Assembly (NCBI RefSeq): GCF_009741445.1
Contig: NZ_CP046507.1
Coordinates: 2,604,001-2,668,000, forward strand
Reading direction: 5' to 3'
DNA length: 64,000 nucleotides
Source: Mycobacterium avium subsp. avium
Lineage (GTDB): Bacteria; Actinomycetota; Actinomycetes; Mycobacteriales; Mycobacteriaceae
This document shows, one piece after another, positions 16,196 through 24,158 of the stretch. Numbering within the stretch: position 1 is the first letter of the stretch; each line of letters opens with the position of its first letter. The translations under genes and the position numbers were made by a program. The notes beneath the pieces are model-generated. The model was given only the letters and a program-made list of their open reading frames with translations. It ran no database searches and was not told the DNA's origin.

Positions 16196-16984
16196 TCAGT
16201 CGTCGCGGTGGCTCTGCAGTCCGCGAAGCGCTTGCGCACGGGCTGAGGCCGCCTCGGTCATCATCCCGACATCGGTCCCCGCCGAGATGAATCGCAATCC
16301 CAATCCCACGAATCGATTCAGCAGGTCAACCGACTTTATTCCGGCGATACCGAGCGCCACGCCGTGACTACGACAAGCCGCCGCGACCGATTCTACTGCA
16401 CTGTGGAAATGCTCATTCTCATACTGTCCATGGATGCCCATTTCGGCGGTCAGATCGCTCGGTCCGATGAGAATCATGTCGACACCGTCGACGGCCGCGA
16501 TGGAGTCGGCTGCCTCGACGGCTTCCGGGGTCTCGATCATCACGGCCACGACCGTGCGCCGTTCGAGCAGCTCCACCAATTGGGGCGCTGTTCGCGGTGC
16601 GTATCCGCTGACCGCGTTGGGACCCGAAATGGACCGGTTGCCGATCGGTGGAAATCGTGCGGCCTGCACGACTCCTTCGACCTCTTGTTTCGAATTTATA
16701 TGTGGCACAATAACTCCCACCGCGCCGGCGTCCAGGACGCGGGCGATGACACTGGGATCGTTAGACGGCACCCGCACCAGGCCGGAGATCCCCGCGCCGA
16801 GCGCGCTCGCGCACAGCATCTGCGCGGTATCCAGGGACGTCGATGTGTGTTCGAGATCGACGTATACCGCGTCGTATCCACACGCCGCAGCGATCGCCGG
16901 AACGTCGGGCGTGCGCGCGTGGAGCAGCGCGAGGCACAACACCAGCGTCTCTGCCCGCAAGGCGTCCCGCAGCGCCGTCGTCAT
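16196..16984 (-). CDS. HpcH/HpaI-family class II aldolase
   Basis: 262 aa from ATG 16984. The family features VDLEHTSTSLDTAQ, GLVRVPSNDPSVIARVLDAG, VIVPHINSKQE, and the metal-binding Glu and Asp in VMIETPEAVEAADSI and LIGPSDLTAEMG are present. It makes or cleaves 4-hydroxy-2-keto acids to pyruvate plus an aldehyde. First gene of the minus-strand operon leading into the 2OG dioxygenase and hydroxyacid dehydrogenase. The longer start at 17068 would run through the divergent promoter and operator and is unlikely. Confidence 0.88.
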   Translation of the reverse strand: MTTALRDALRAETLVLCLALLHARTPDVPAIAAACGYDAVYVDLEHTSTSLDTAQMLCASALGAGISGLVRVPSNDPSVIARVLDAGAVGVIVPHINSKQEVEGVVQAARFPPIGNRSISGPNAVSGYAPRTAPQLVELLERRTVVAVMIETPEAVEAADSIAAVDGVDMILIGPSDLTAEMGIHGQYENEHFHSAVESVAAACRSHGVALGIAGIKSVDLLNRFVGLGLRFISAGTDVGMMTEAASARAQALRGLQSHRDD

Positions 16985-17002
16985 AGGCTCACGGTAGCCG
17001 AC

Positions 17003-17019
17003 CGAGAATAACGTTTCCA
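17003..17019. promoter_or_regulatory. Shared operator, N5 form: TGGAAA-CGTTA-TTCTCG (minus strand)
   Basis: Lies between the aldolase start (16984) and the thiolase start (17074). Read on the minus strand both arms match the 11793 and 46723 copies, with a five-base spacer. ATATTG and GTTATC dyad-like AT-rich patches follow to the right. Confidence 0.6.
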
Positions 17020-17073
17020 CAATATTGTCAACGGTCGTTATCGGACGCCACGTCGATGTGATAACCATGAGCT

Positions 17074-18216
17074 ATGTCATCGAACCGCGTCGCCATCGTC
17101 GGCGCAGCCTTGTCCGACTGCGGCCGGGTGCCCGACAAGACCGCCATGGCGCTGATGGCCCAGTCCTCGCGGCGGGCGGTCGCCGATGCGGGGCTCACGA
17201 AGGAGGACATCGACGGTTTCGGCGGGCACGGAACATTGCTTCCCCCCGTGGAAGTCAGCGAGTACCTCGGCCTGCGGCCTACCTGGGTCGATGCGACCAA
17301 TGTCGGCGGATCCTCCTGGGAAGTGATGGCCGGCCATACCGCCGCCGCGATCGCGGCCGGCGAAATCGAGGTCGCTCTGTTGACCTACGGATCGACCGCA
17401 CGCTCCGACGTCAAGCGACAGCTGCGCGCGTCGGCTGCCGCGATGGCAACCGGCGGTGCCCTGCAGTACGAGGCCCCCTACGGCGCGACCCTCATCGCCA
17501 AGTACGCCATGGCAGCCCGGCGCCACATGATCCAATTCGGCACCACCGTCGACCAACTGGCCGAAGTCGCCGTCGCGGCCCACGAGTGGGCAGCCATGAA
17601 CGACAACGCATTCGAGCGAGACCGCATCACCGTTGCCGACGTCACAGCCGCGCCGCTACTGGCGGACCCGTTCACCTCCAAGCATGTGTGCCTGCGCACC
17701 GACGGTGGCGGTGCCGTCGTGCTCGCCAGCGAGCGCGTCGCCAGAGATTGCGCGAAGGATCCCGTGTGGATTCTTGGCACGGCCGACGCGGCGTCGCACG
17801 TCAGCATGGGCCAGTGGCCCGATTTCACGACGTCGCCGGCGGCGCGCTCGGGGCCACTCGCGTTCGCGCGGGCGGGGGTCAGCCCGGCCGACATCGATGT
17901 GTGTCAGCTCTACGACTCCTTCACGTCCACCGTCCTGCTGACCGTGGAGGACCTCGGCTTCTGCGCCAAGGGAGAAGGCGGCCCCTTCATAGAGTCCGGA
18001 GCGCTTCGCCCGGGCGGCTCGCTGCCGACCAATACCGATGGCGGGGGCCTGGCGTCGTGTCACCCGGGTATGCGAGGAATGTTCCTCATGGTGGAGGCGG
18101 TGCGGCAGTTGCGCGGTGAATGCGGAGCGCGTCAGGTCGCCGACGCCAGGTTGGCATGCGTCCACGCGATGGGGGGCTTTTTCACCCACAGCGCCACAAT
18201 GATTCTCGGAAGGTAG
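17074..18216 (+). CDS. SCP-x/Ltp-type thiolase (acetyl-CoA acetyltransferase-like)
   Basis: 380 aa. Thiolase fold with NRVAIVGAALSDCGRVPD at the start, VGGSSWEVMAGHTAAAIAAG at the position of the usual catalytic-Cys loop (no Cys visible there, Ser instead), and ACVHAMGGFFTHSATMILGR at the end. This pattern marks the lipid-transfer-protein/SCP-x thiolase group, which includes retro-aldolases such as Ltp2 that lack the thiolase cysteine. The zinc-ribbon/OB gene directly downstream is the usual partner subunit. ATG start. Confidence 0.86.
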   Translation: MSSNRVAIVGAALSDCGRVPDKTAMALMAQSSRRAVADAGLTKEDIDGFGGHGTLLPPVEVSEYLGLRPTWVDATNVGGSSWEVMAGHTAAAIAAGEIEVALLTYGSTARSDVKRQLRASAAAMATGGALQYEAPYGATLIAKYAMAARRHMIQFGTTVDQLAEVAVAAHEWAAMNDNAFERDRITVADVTAAPLLADPFTSKHVCLRTDGGGAVVLASERVARDCAKDPVWILGTADAASHVSMGQWPDFTTSPAARSGPLAFARAGVSPADIDVCQLYDSFTSTVLLTVEDLGFCAKGEGGPFIESGALRPGGSLPTNTDGGGLASCHPGMRGMFLMVEAVRQLRGECGARQVADARLACVHAMGGFFTHSATMILGR

Positions 18217-18218
18217 CG

Positions 18219-18623
18219 ATGACGGCTCCTGATCGCCCCACGATCGACGCCGATGGTCAGGCGTGGTGGTCAGCCACGCAGGACCGGCGGCTGTTGGTGA
18301 ATGCCTGCCGGTCCTGCGGTCGCAAATCGTTGTACGCCAGGCCGTTCTGTCCGCATTGTTGGGCTGAGGACGTCGAGTTGGCGCCGGCAACCGGTCGCGC
18401 GCGGCTCTACACGTGGAGCGTCATCCACCAAAACGCCGCACCTTTCGACGTGCGCATGCCGTACGTGCTGGCGATGGTCGACCTCGAGGAGGGACCGCGG
18501 CTGATGACGGTCGTGGAGAATTGCCGCGTCGAAGATTTGCGCGCCGACATGCAATTGGTGATCGCCTTCCGCGACGACGAAGACGGATTCGTCGTCCCGG
18601 TCTTCCGTCCCGCTGCCGACTAG
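18219..18623 (+). CDS. Zinc-ribbon/OB-fold (DUF35-type) partner protein
   Basis: 134 aa. A rubredoxin-like zinc ribbon (ACRSCGRKSLYARPFCPHCW) precedes an OB fold (ARLYTWSVIHQNAAPF, PYVLAMVDLEEGPRLMTVVE). These proteins bind SCP-x/Ltp thiolases and carry acyl-CoA or assist C-C bond cleavage. ATG at 18219 with GGAAGG upstream; three bases after the thiolase stop, so co-expressed with it. The longer frame open from 18120 is spurious. Confidence 0.88.
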   Translation: MTAPDRPTIDADGQAWWSATQDRRLLVNACRSCGRKSLYARPFCPHCWAEDVELAPATGRARLYTWSVIHQNAAPFDVRMPYVLAMVDLEEGPRLMTVVENCRVEDLRADMQLVIAFRDDEDGFVVPVFRPAAD

Positions 18624-18641
18624 GTTCGGCGGCGGGATCTC

Positions 18642-20216
18642 TCATCCGGTAGTGGCGAGACGGTCGGCGAGCAGCCGCTGCCGCCCGACCGACCGCGCTT
18701 CGAGTTTGGCGCGGTCGACTTTGCCGTTGGCGTTGACGGGCAGCGGCTCGTCCCAGAAGACAAGTTCTTCGGGCAGTTTGTATTTCGGCAATCCCTCCGC
18801 GCCCAGGGTCCGGGCGATCTCGGCGAGCGAGATCTCGACGCCGGGTTCGAGCACGACCGCCATAGCCAATCGCTCACCGGTGGTGGTATCGGAAACGGAA
18901 TAAGCGGCGCATTCGCGTATCCCACCGATCCTCGAGACCGCTTCCTCCACTTCGGCGGCCGGGATCTTCAGCCCGTTACGAATCACGATGTCCTTGATCC
19001 GGCCGACGATCCGAACCCGGCCGCCGACCACCTCCGCCACATCACCGGTTCGGAACCACTCCCCCTCGAACGCGTATTCGTCGTCCTCGGCGTCGGTGTA
19101 ACCGAGAAACGTGTGCGGACCCTTGATGCAGCACTCGGTGGGTTCGGACTCGGATCCGACGCGCACGTCGACGTCGCCGAGCGCCACACCGTCGTCGGCA
19201 TGGCGGATGTCTCGGGGTTCGGTCCGCAGACCGGACGTGCTGACCGGGGTCTCCGAGGATCCATAGGCGCGCATCACAACGATGCCGAACTCGTCTTCGA
19301 TGCGTTCGACGATCCGCCGGTCCAGCATCGTGCCGCCCAGGTACACCGCGCGTAACGGGACGACGGCGCCGCGCGCCACGGCCTGGTCGAGCATCCGGTC
19401 GAGCAGCCGGTCCGGGCCCCCGTACCACGTCGCACCCGCGCTGACCAGGAGGTCGCAGGTCGCCGCCGGGTCCCAGCGATCTTCCAGAATCACTGGAGCC
19501 GCCAGCATCGGACCGATGAACAGCGCCTGCAACACCCCGGTGACCGACGCGAGCGGGCTGATCAAGAAGATGCGGTCGTCGGAACCCAGGCCCGCCGCCG
19601 CAATGTAATTCGCCGAAGCCTTGGCCAGCGTGCTCAGCGAATGAATCACGCCCTTGGGCCGCGCGGTTGTGCCCGAGGTGTAAAGCACAAGGCACGGATC
19701 ATCGGCTGACCGCACCGGCCGCGGCGGCCGGGTGGTACCCGTTCGGCCATCGTCACCGAGTTCGATCCAATCGCAGAGGCCGGACAGCTCCGCGTCGGTG
19801 ATCGTCGCCCAGTTCGGCGCTACGCCGAATCGTGCACCGGTGCGGGTGAGGATGTCGGCGATCTGCGTCGCCCCAGCACTGCGCGGCACGAGCAGAACCA
19901 CCGCGTCCGCCCGCAGCGCCGCGTGGACCGACACGACTGAGTCCACGTCGTTACCGACTACCACGACGATCGCGCCACCCGGAGCAAGGCCGGCGTCGAC
20001 CATCGCTCGGGCGGCCGAGTCGATGCGCTTGTCCAGTTCGCCGTAGGTCAGTTCGGCGCCGCGATCCGCGACGGCAACCCGGGCAGGGTGCCGCGCCGCG
20101 GTGGGTCCCACCAGGTCGATCGGCTCCGCCGTCCAGAAACCGGCCGCTCGGTAGCGGGGCCGCAATTCTTCGGCTCTGCGGCGCGCATGTCGTAGCAACT
20201 CAGCCGGGCCAGTCAT
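18642..20216 (-). CDS. AMP-forming acyl-CoA synthetase/ligase
   Basis: 524 aa. P-loop-like LVLYTSGTTARPKGVIHS, adenine-binding MRAYGSSETPVS, hinge motif WFRTGDVAEVVGG and RIKDIVIRNGLKIPAAEVEE, and the catalytic Lys in NANGKVDRAKL are all present. It activates a carboxylic acid to its CoA thioester with ATP. ATG 20216 is chosen for the strong GGAGGAGG just upstream, over the frame that starts at 20291. Convergent with the thiolase pair, divergent from the SDR gene at 20282. Confidence 0.93.
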   Translation of the reverse strand: MTGPAELLRHARRRAEELRPRYRAAGFWTAEPIDLVGPTAARHPARVAVADRGAELTYGELDKRIDSAARAMVDAGLAPGGAIVVVVGNDVDSVVSVHAALRADAVVLLVPRSAGATQIADILTRTGARFGVAPNWATITDAELSGLCDWIELGDDGRTGTTRPPRPVRSADDPCLVLYTSGTTARPKGVIHSLSTLAKASANYIAAAGLGSDDRIFLISPLASVTGVLQALFIGPMLAAPVILEDRWDPAATCDLLVSAGATWYGGPDRLLDRMLDQAVARGAVVPLRAVYLGGTMLDRRIVERIEDEFGIVVMRAYGSSETPVSTSGLRTEPRDIRHADDGVALGDVDVRVGSESEPTECCIKGPHTFLGYTDAEDDEYAFEGEWFRTGDVAEVVGGRVRIVGRIKDIVIRNGLKIPAAEVEEAVSRIGGIRECAAYSVSDTTTGERLAMAVVLEPGVEISLAEIARTLGAEGLPKYKLPEELVFWDEPLPVNANGKVDRAKLEARSVGRQRLLADRLATTG

Positions 20217-20238
20217 GAGCCTCCTCCGACGCCTCAGA

Positions 20239-20256
20239 TGCAAATGGTTGTTCTCG
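20239..20256. promoter_or_regulatory. Shared operator, variant: TGCAAA-TGGTTG-TTCTCG
   Basis: 23 bases from the ligase start on the minus strand and 26 bases from the SDR start on the plus strand. Outer positions match the consensus with one change in each arm. Confidence 0.5.
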
Positions 20257-20273
20257 GTTAGGTAAATGTAACC
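20256..20273. promoter_or_regulatory. Inverted repeat GGTTA-N8-TAACC
   Basis: Exact 5-bp arms. On the minus strand it reads GTTACATTTACC, almost the same as GTTACATTTGCC at 5125-5136 before the first P450 unit. It directly abuts the shared operator, so the two might compete or one may include core promoter sequence. Confidence 0.35.
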
Positions 20274-20281
20274 TCTCACCC

Positions 20282-21148
20282 ATGCATTCAATGACTTTCG
20301 ACAACCAGGTAGCCATCGTCACGGGGGCCGGCGGCGGACTGGGTCGCTGCCATGCACTCGAGCTCGCCCGCCGCGGCGCCCGGGTCGTGGTCAACGACCT
20401 GGGCAGTTCGGTGGACGGCGACGGGGCGTCGATATCGGCGGCCCAGGCCGTGGTCGACGAGATCACCGCGGCCGGGGGTACGGCGATCGCCAACGGTGAC
20501 TCGGTGGCCACCGAGGAGGGCGGTGCGGCGATCGTGGCCGCCGCGCTGGAGGCCTTCGGGCAGGTCGATGTGCTGGTGAACAACGCGGGGATTCTGCGCG
20601 ACGCGGCGTTCAAGAACATGACCGCCGAGCAGGTCGACGCCGTCATTGCCGTGCACCTCTCCGGCGCATTCAACGTCACGCGGGCGGTGTGGCCGATCAT
20701 GCGGGCGCAGAATTACGGCCGAATCGTTCAGACGACCTCGGGCACCGGCCTTTTCGGGAATTTCGGTCAAGCCAACTACGGCGCCGCCAAGATGGGCCTG
20801 GTCGGCATGATGCACGTTCTCGCGATCGAGGGCGCCCGCAACGGCATCGCCGTCAACGCCATCGCCCCGATAGCGCGGACCCGGATGACGGAAAACATCA
20901 TGGGTGACGCCGGCAAGGCCATGCATCCCGAGCTCGTCACGCCCGTCGTGGTCTATCTGTGTCATCGGTCGTGCGACCGCACCGCGCACATCTACTCGGT
21001 GGGCGCGGGCAAAGTGTCACGCGTGTTCATCGGTGTCACCAAGGGAATCGAGGACACGGCGCTGACCGCGGAGTCGGTGGCGTCGTCTATCGACGAGATC
21101 GACGACAGCGCCGCGTTCACCATTCGGGGCGGACCCATCGCGGGCTGA
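20282..21148 (+). CDS. Short-chain dehydrogenase, 17-beta-HSD type 4-like
   Basis: 288 aa. TGAGGGLGRCHALELARRGA (NAD-binding), NNAGILRDAAFKNM, catalytic Ser in QTTSGTGLFG and the YxxxK in ANYGAAKMGLVG. The C-terminal extension (SRVFIGVTKGIEDTALTAES) is typical of the peroxisomal-multifunctional-enzyme-like subgroup that oxidises 3-hydroxyacyl-CoA in beta-oxidation of bulky substrates. An ATG at 20291 is an alternative start. Followed after 9 bases by the convergent end of an enoyl-CoA hydratase gene. Confidence 0.92.
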   Translation: MHSMTFDNQVAIVTGAGGGLGRCHALELARRGARVVVNDLGSSVDGDGASISAAQAVVDEITAAGGTAIANGDSVATEEGGAAIVAAALEAFGQVDVLVNNAGILRDAAFKNMTAEQVDAVIAVHLSGAFNVTRAVWPIMRAQNYGRIVQTTSGTGLFGNFGQANYGAAKMGLVGMMHVLAIEGARNGIAVNAIAPIARTRMTENIMGDAGKAMHPELVTPVVVYLCHRSCDRTAHIYSVGAGKVSRVFIGVTKGIEDTALTAESVASSIDEIDDSAAFTIRGGPIAG

Positions 21149-21157
21149 CGCGGAAGG

Positions 21158-21982
21158 TCAGCGGCCGAGGAACTTGGGCTTCCGGCGTTCGGCGAACGAC
21201 ACCAGGCCTTCTTGCAGGTCCGCCGTGCGCGACACCACCTCCTGCGCCCAGGCCTCCTGCTCGAATGCGCGGTGCCGATCCGACTCCGACGACACCGACA
21301 GCAGCCGCTTGGTCAGCGTCAGCATCACCGTCGGGCCCGCGGCCAACCGTCCGGCGAGTTCCTCGGCGACCGCGTCGGTGTCGTCCGGCGCGGTCACCCG
21401 ATTGACCAGTCCCAGCCTTTCGCAGGCGGCCGCGTCGACCGGCTCACCGAGCATCAGTAATTCGGTCGCCTTGCGCAGGCCGACGATCCTCGTCAGGAGG
21501 TGGATGGCGCCGGAATCCGGCAGGATTCCACGATGCACAAACGCCTCGACAAGCTTTGCCTCCGTTGACATCACGACGAGATCGGAAGCCAGAACCAAGC
21601 TCGCGCCCGCCCCGGCGGCCGTGCCCTTGACCGCCGCGACCACCGGCTTGTCACAGTCGAGAATGGACGCGACCAGCCGCTGCCAGCCCTGCTGAAGCAT
21701 CCGCGCGATGTCACCCGGACGCTTTTGCACCGGCTCGACGGCGGCCCCGGCGCCCGCCGGTTGCGGTGCGAGGCCGGCCCCGGCGCAGAAGTGCCGGGTG
21801 CCGCTGGCGCTCAACAGCACCGCGCGGACGGCGGGGTTGTCATTGGCCCGTACGAATGCTTCGGTTAGTGCGTCACGCGCCAACGGAGACAACGAGTTTC
21901 CCGTTTCCTGGCGATCTATTGTCACCCGCGCGACGCCGTCGGCGCCGATCGCACACACGATTCCGGATGCTTGTTCTGACAT
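21158..21982 (-). CDS. Enoyl-CoA hydratase/isomerase
   Basis: 274 aa from ATG 21982. TIDRQETGNSLSPLARDALT, HFCAGAGLAPQPAG and VKGTAAGAGASLVLASDLVV carry the crotonase landmarks; the second oxyanion segment is AGAG. ERRKPKFLGR ends the protein. It lies alone on the minus strand between two plus-strand genes and shares its promoter gap with the hotdog dehydratase gene at 22084. Confidence 0.87.
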   Translation of the reverse strand: MSEQASGIVCAIGADGVARVTIDRQETGNSLSPLARDALTEAFVRANDNPAVRAVLLSASGTRHFCAGAGLAPQPAGAGAAVEPVQKRPGDIARMLQQGWQRLVASILDCDKPVVAAVKGTAAGAGASLVLASDLVVMSTEAKLVEAFVHRGILPDSGAIHLLTRIVGLRKATELLMLGEPVDAAACERLGLVNRVTAPDDTDAVAEELAGRLAAGPTVMLTLTKRLLSVSSESDRHRAFEQEAWAQEVVSRTADLQEGLVSFAERRKPKFLGR

Positions 21983-21996
21983 CTCGTTCACCCCTG

Positions 21997-22013
21997 CGTT
22001 AACAGCGTTTCCG
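21997..22013. promoter_or_regulatory. Weak match to shared operator, N5 form
   Basis: CGTTAA-CAGCG-TTTCCG in the divergent gap 21983-22083. The right arm matches the 17003 copy well (TTTCCG versus TTTCCA) but the left arm is poor. Listed because its position is the expected one. Confidence 0.2.
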
Positions 22014-22083
22014 TTTTTCGGGTATCTTAATTTCCACCTTGTCCGGGCGACGACACGGGCCGCCACAACGAGGAGGCAATCCG

Positions 22084-23334
22084 ATGGGGCAGACGGGGCG
22101 GATCACCGACGAGGGATTGGCCAGGTTGCGGGCTACCATCGGCATTGCCGTCCCGCACACGCAGCCACCGCACTACTACCGCCCCAACGAGGACACGTTT
22201 CGTCACGTCGCCGAAAGCTACGGTGACGCCAACCCGCTGTGGGCCGATCCCGAATACGCCGCGAAGTCTGTATGGGGAGAGTCTGTGGCCCCACCCGCCC
22301 TCGTTGGCGGCGACACGCTGATCGGGGAGGACGAAGTCACGACACTCTCGGACGAGGACCGCGCACTGACCAAGGGCGATCCACTGCGCGGGGTGCATGC
22401 CTTCTACGCCTCATCTGCTCGGGAATGGTGGGCGCCGCTGCGCGCCAACCACCGCGTCTTCAGGCGCAATGCCCTGGTGGCCGCGCTCGACAAGAGCAGT
22501 GAGTTTGCCGGCCGCGCCATCCACGAATGGTCCGCCCAGGTGTTCCGCGACGACGAGGGCACGATCTTGGGAGGCCAGTACCGCAACATGATTCGCACCG
22601 AGCGCAGCAAGGCGCGGGGCCGGAAGAAATACGAAGCCGTCCAACTCAAGACGTGGACCGCTGACGAGATCGCCGAGCTCGACGAACGCTACGGGCGCGA
22701 AAGCCCGCGCGGCGCCGAGCCGCGGTGGTGGGAAGACGTCGACGAAGGCGACGATTTGGGGTCGCTGACAAAGGGCCCGCTGACGGTCACCGACATGGTC
22801 TGCTGGCACGTCGGCATGGGTATGGGCATGTACGGTGTGCGTCCGTTGAGACTGGCGTGGCGGAACCGGCAGCGCATCCCCCGCTTCTACACGCCCAACG
22901 AGTACGGCGTCCCCGATGCCCAGCAACGCGTGCACTGGGAGCCCGACGCCGCGCGCAACGCGGGCAATCCCACCACGTTCGACTACGGGCGCATGCGCGA
23001 GACGTGGTTGATCCACTTGTGCACGGACTGGATGGGTGATGACGCCTGGCTGTGGAAGCTCGATTGCGAGTTTCGTCTGTTCAATTACGTCGGCGACGTC
23101 CACACCGTCACCGGTACCGTCGTCCGCAAGTACCTCGCCGACGGTGAACGCCCCGCCGTCGACCTCGAACTCGCGGCGACCAACCACCGCGGCCAGATCA
23201 CCGCGCCGGGACACGCGACCATCCTGCTGCCCAGCCGCGACCGAGGGCCCGTGCGCCTGCCCGACCCGCCGGGCGGCGCGACGAACCTCGGCGAATTGCT
23301 GACCGCCGTAACGGAACAGTTCGCCGAGCGCTGA
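22084..23334 (+). CDS. Double-hotdog dehydratase (FAS1-like dehydratase/MaoC type)
   Basis: 416 aa. The N-terminal hotdog has HVAESYGDANPLWADPEYAA followed by VAPPALVGG, as in FAS1-like dehydratase domains of the ChsH2/MaoC group. The C-terminal half (GPLTVTDMVCWHVGMGMGMY, then GHATILLPSRD) is a second hotdog. It probably hydrates a bulky enoyl-CoA. ATG at 22084 with GAGGAGG upstream; five bases before the next gene, so first in the plus-strand operon 22084-28475. Confidence 0.82.
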   Translation: MGQTGRITDEGLARLRATIGIAVPHTQPPHYYRPNEDTFRHVAESYGDANPLWADPEYAAKSVWGESVAPPALVGGDTLIGEDEVTTLSDEDRALTKGDPLRGVHAFYASSAREWWAPLRANHRVFRRNALVAALDKSSEFAGRAIHEWSAQVFRDDEGTILGGQYRNMIRTERSKARGRKKYEAVQLKTWTADEIAELDERYGRESPRGAEPRWWEDVDEGDDLGSLTKGPLTVTDMVCWHVGMGMGMYGVRPLRLAWRNRQRIPRFYTPNEYGVPDAQQRVHWEPDAARNAGNPTTFDYGRMRETWLIHLCTDWMGDDAWLWKLDCEFRLFNYVGDVHTVTGTVVRKYLADGERPAVDLELAATNHRGQITAPGHATILLPSRDRGPVRLPDPPGGATNLGELLTAVTEQFAER

Positions 23335-23338
23335 GCAC

Positions 23339-24145
23339 ATGAGTTACCGCAGTGTTCCCGGCCTTCTGGCCGAACAGCAGGGCCCGACCCTGCGGCTGAC
23401 CCTCGACCGCGCCGAACGCCGTAATGCCGTCAACGACGCGATGCTGGACGCGATGATCGGTCATCTGGTCGATGCCGGCACCGACGAATCGGTGCGGGTC
23501 ATCAGGATCGACGCCACCGGACCGGATTTCTGCGCGGGCGCGGACCTGATCGCCAACAACGCAAAATCCGAACGGAAACCACGCGTGGGCAGCACGCAGC
23601 GCCGCCTACCGAACAAGGCAAATCGGCTGATTCCGTTGATGCTTCAGACGCAGGTGCCCATTGTCGCCGTGGTCCGAGGTTGGGCGATCGGCCTGGGCTT
23701 CCACATCGCGCTGGCATCAGACTTCTGCGTCGCCGCCGACGACGCCCGGTTCTGGGAGCCGTTCATGGCGCGCGGCTTCACCCCCGACAGCGGCGCAGCC
23801 TGGTTACTGCCACGACTCATCGGATTGGTACGCACCCGACAGCTGCTGATGCTCGGCCGGGAAATCGACGGAACGTGCGCCGCCGAGTGGGGCATCATCC
23901 ACGGCGCCTGCGCATCCGACGAATTGCCCTCGGTGGCCGAACAACTCGTCAGAGAACTGGGTGAAGCGCCCACGGTTTCGCTCGGACTCACCAAGTGGTT
24001 GCTGCACAGCGCCAACGGCCTCGACCTTGACCGCCATCTCCAGAACGAGGCATTGGCACTCGAATTGTCGAGTCGTAGTGAGGATTTCAAGGAAGGCTTG
24101 GCGGCCTTCCGCGACAAACGCGGTGCAGCATTCAAGGGCCGCTGA
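23339..24145 (+). CDS. Enoyl-CoA hydratase/isomerase
   Basis: 268 aa. TLDRAERRNAVNDAMLDAMI, DFCAGADLIANN, and VRGWAIGLGFHIALASDFCV are the crotonase signatures; the oxyanion segment IGLGF replaces GGG. FRDKRGAAFKGR closes it. Four bases after the dehydratase stop. Confidence 0.88.
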   Translation: MSYRSVPGLLAEQQGPTLRLTLDRAERRNAVNDAMLDAMIGHLVDAGTDESVRVIRIDATGPDFCAGADLIANNAKSERKPRVGSTQRRLPNKANRLIPLMLQTQVPIVAVVRGWAIGLGFHIALASDFCVAADDARFWEPFMARGFTPDSGAAWLLPRLIGLVRTRQLLMLGREIDGTCAAEWGIIHGACASDELPSVAEQLVRELGEAPTVSLGLTKWLLHSANGLDLDRHLQNEALALELSSRSEDFKEGLAAFRDKRGAAFKGR

Positions 24146-24158
24146 AGAGGTTGAGATC

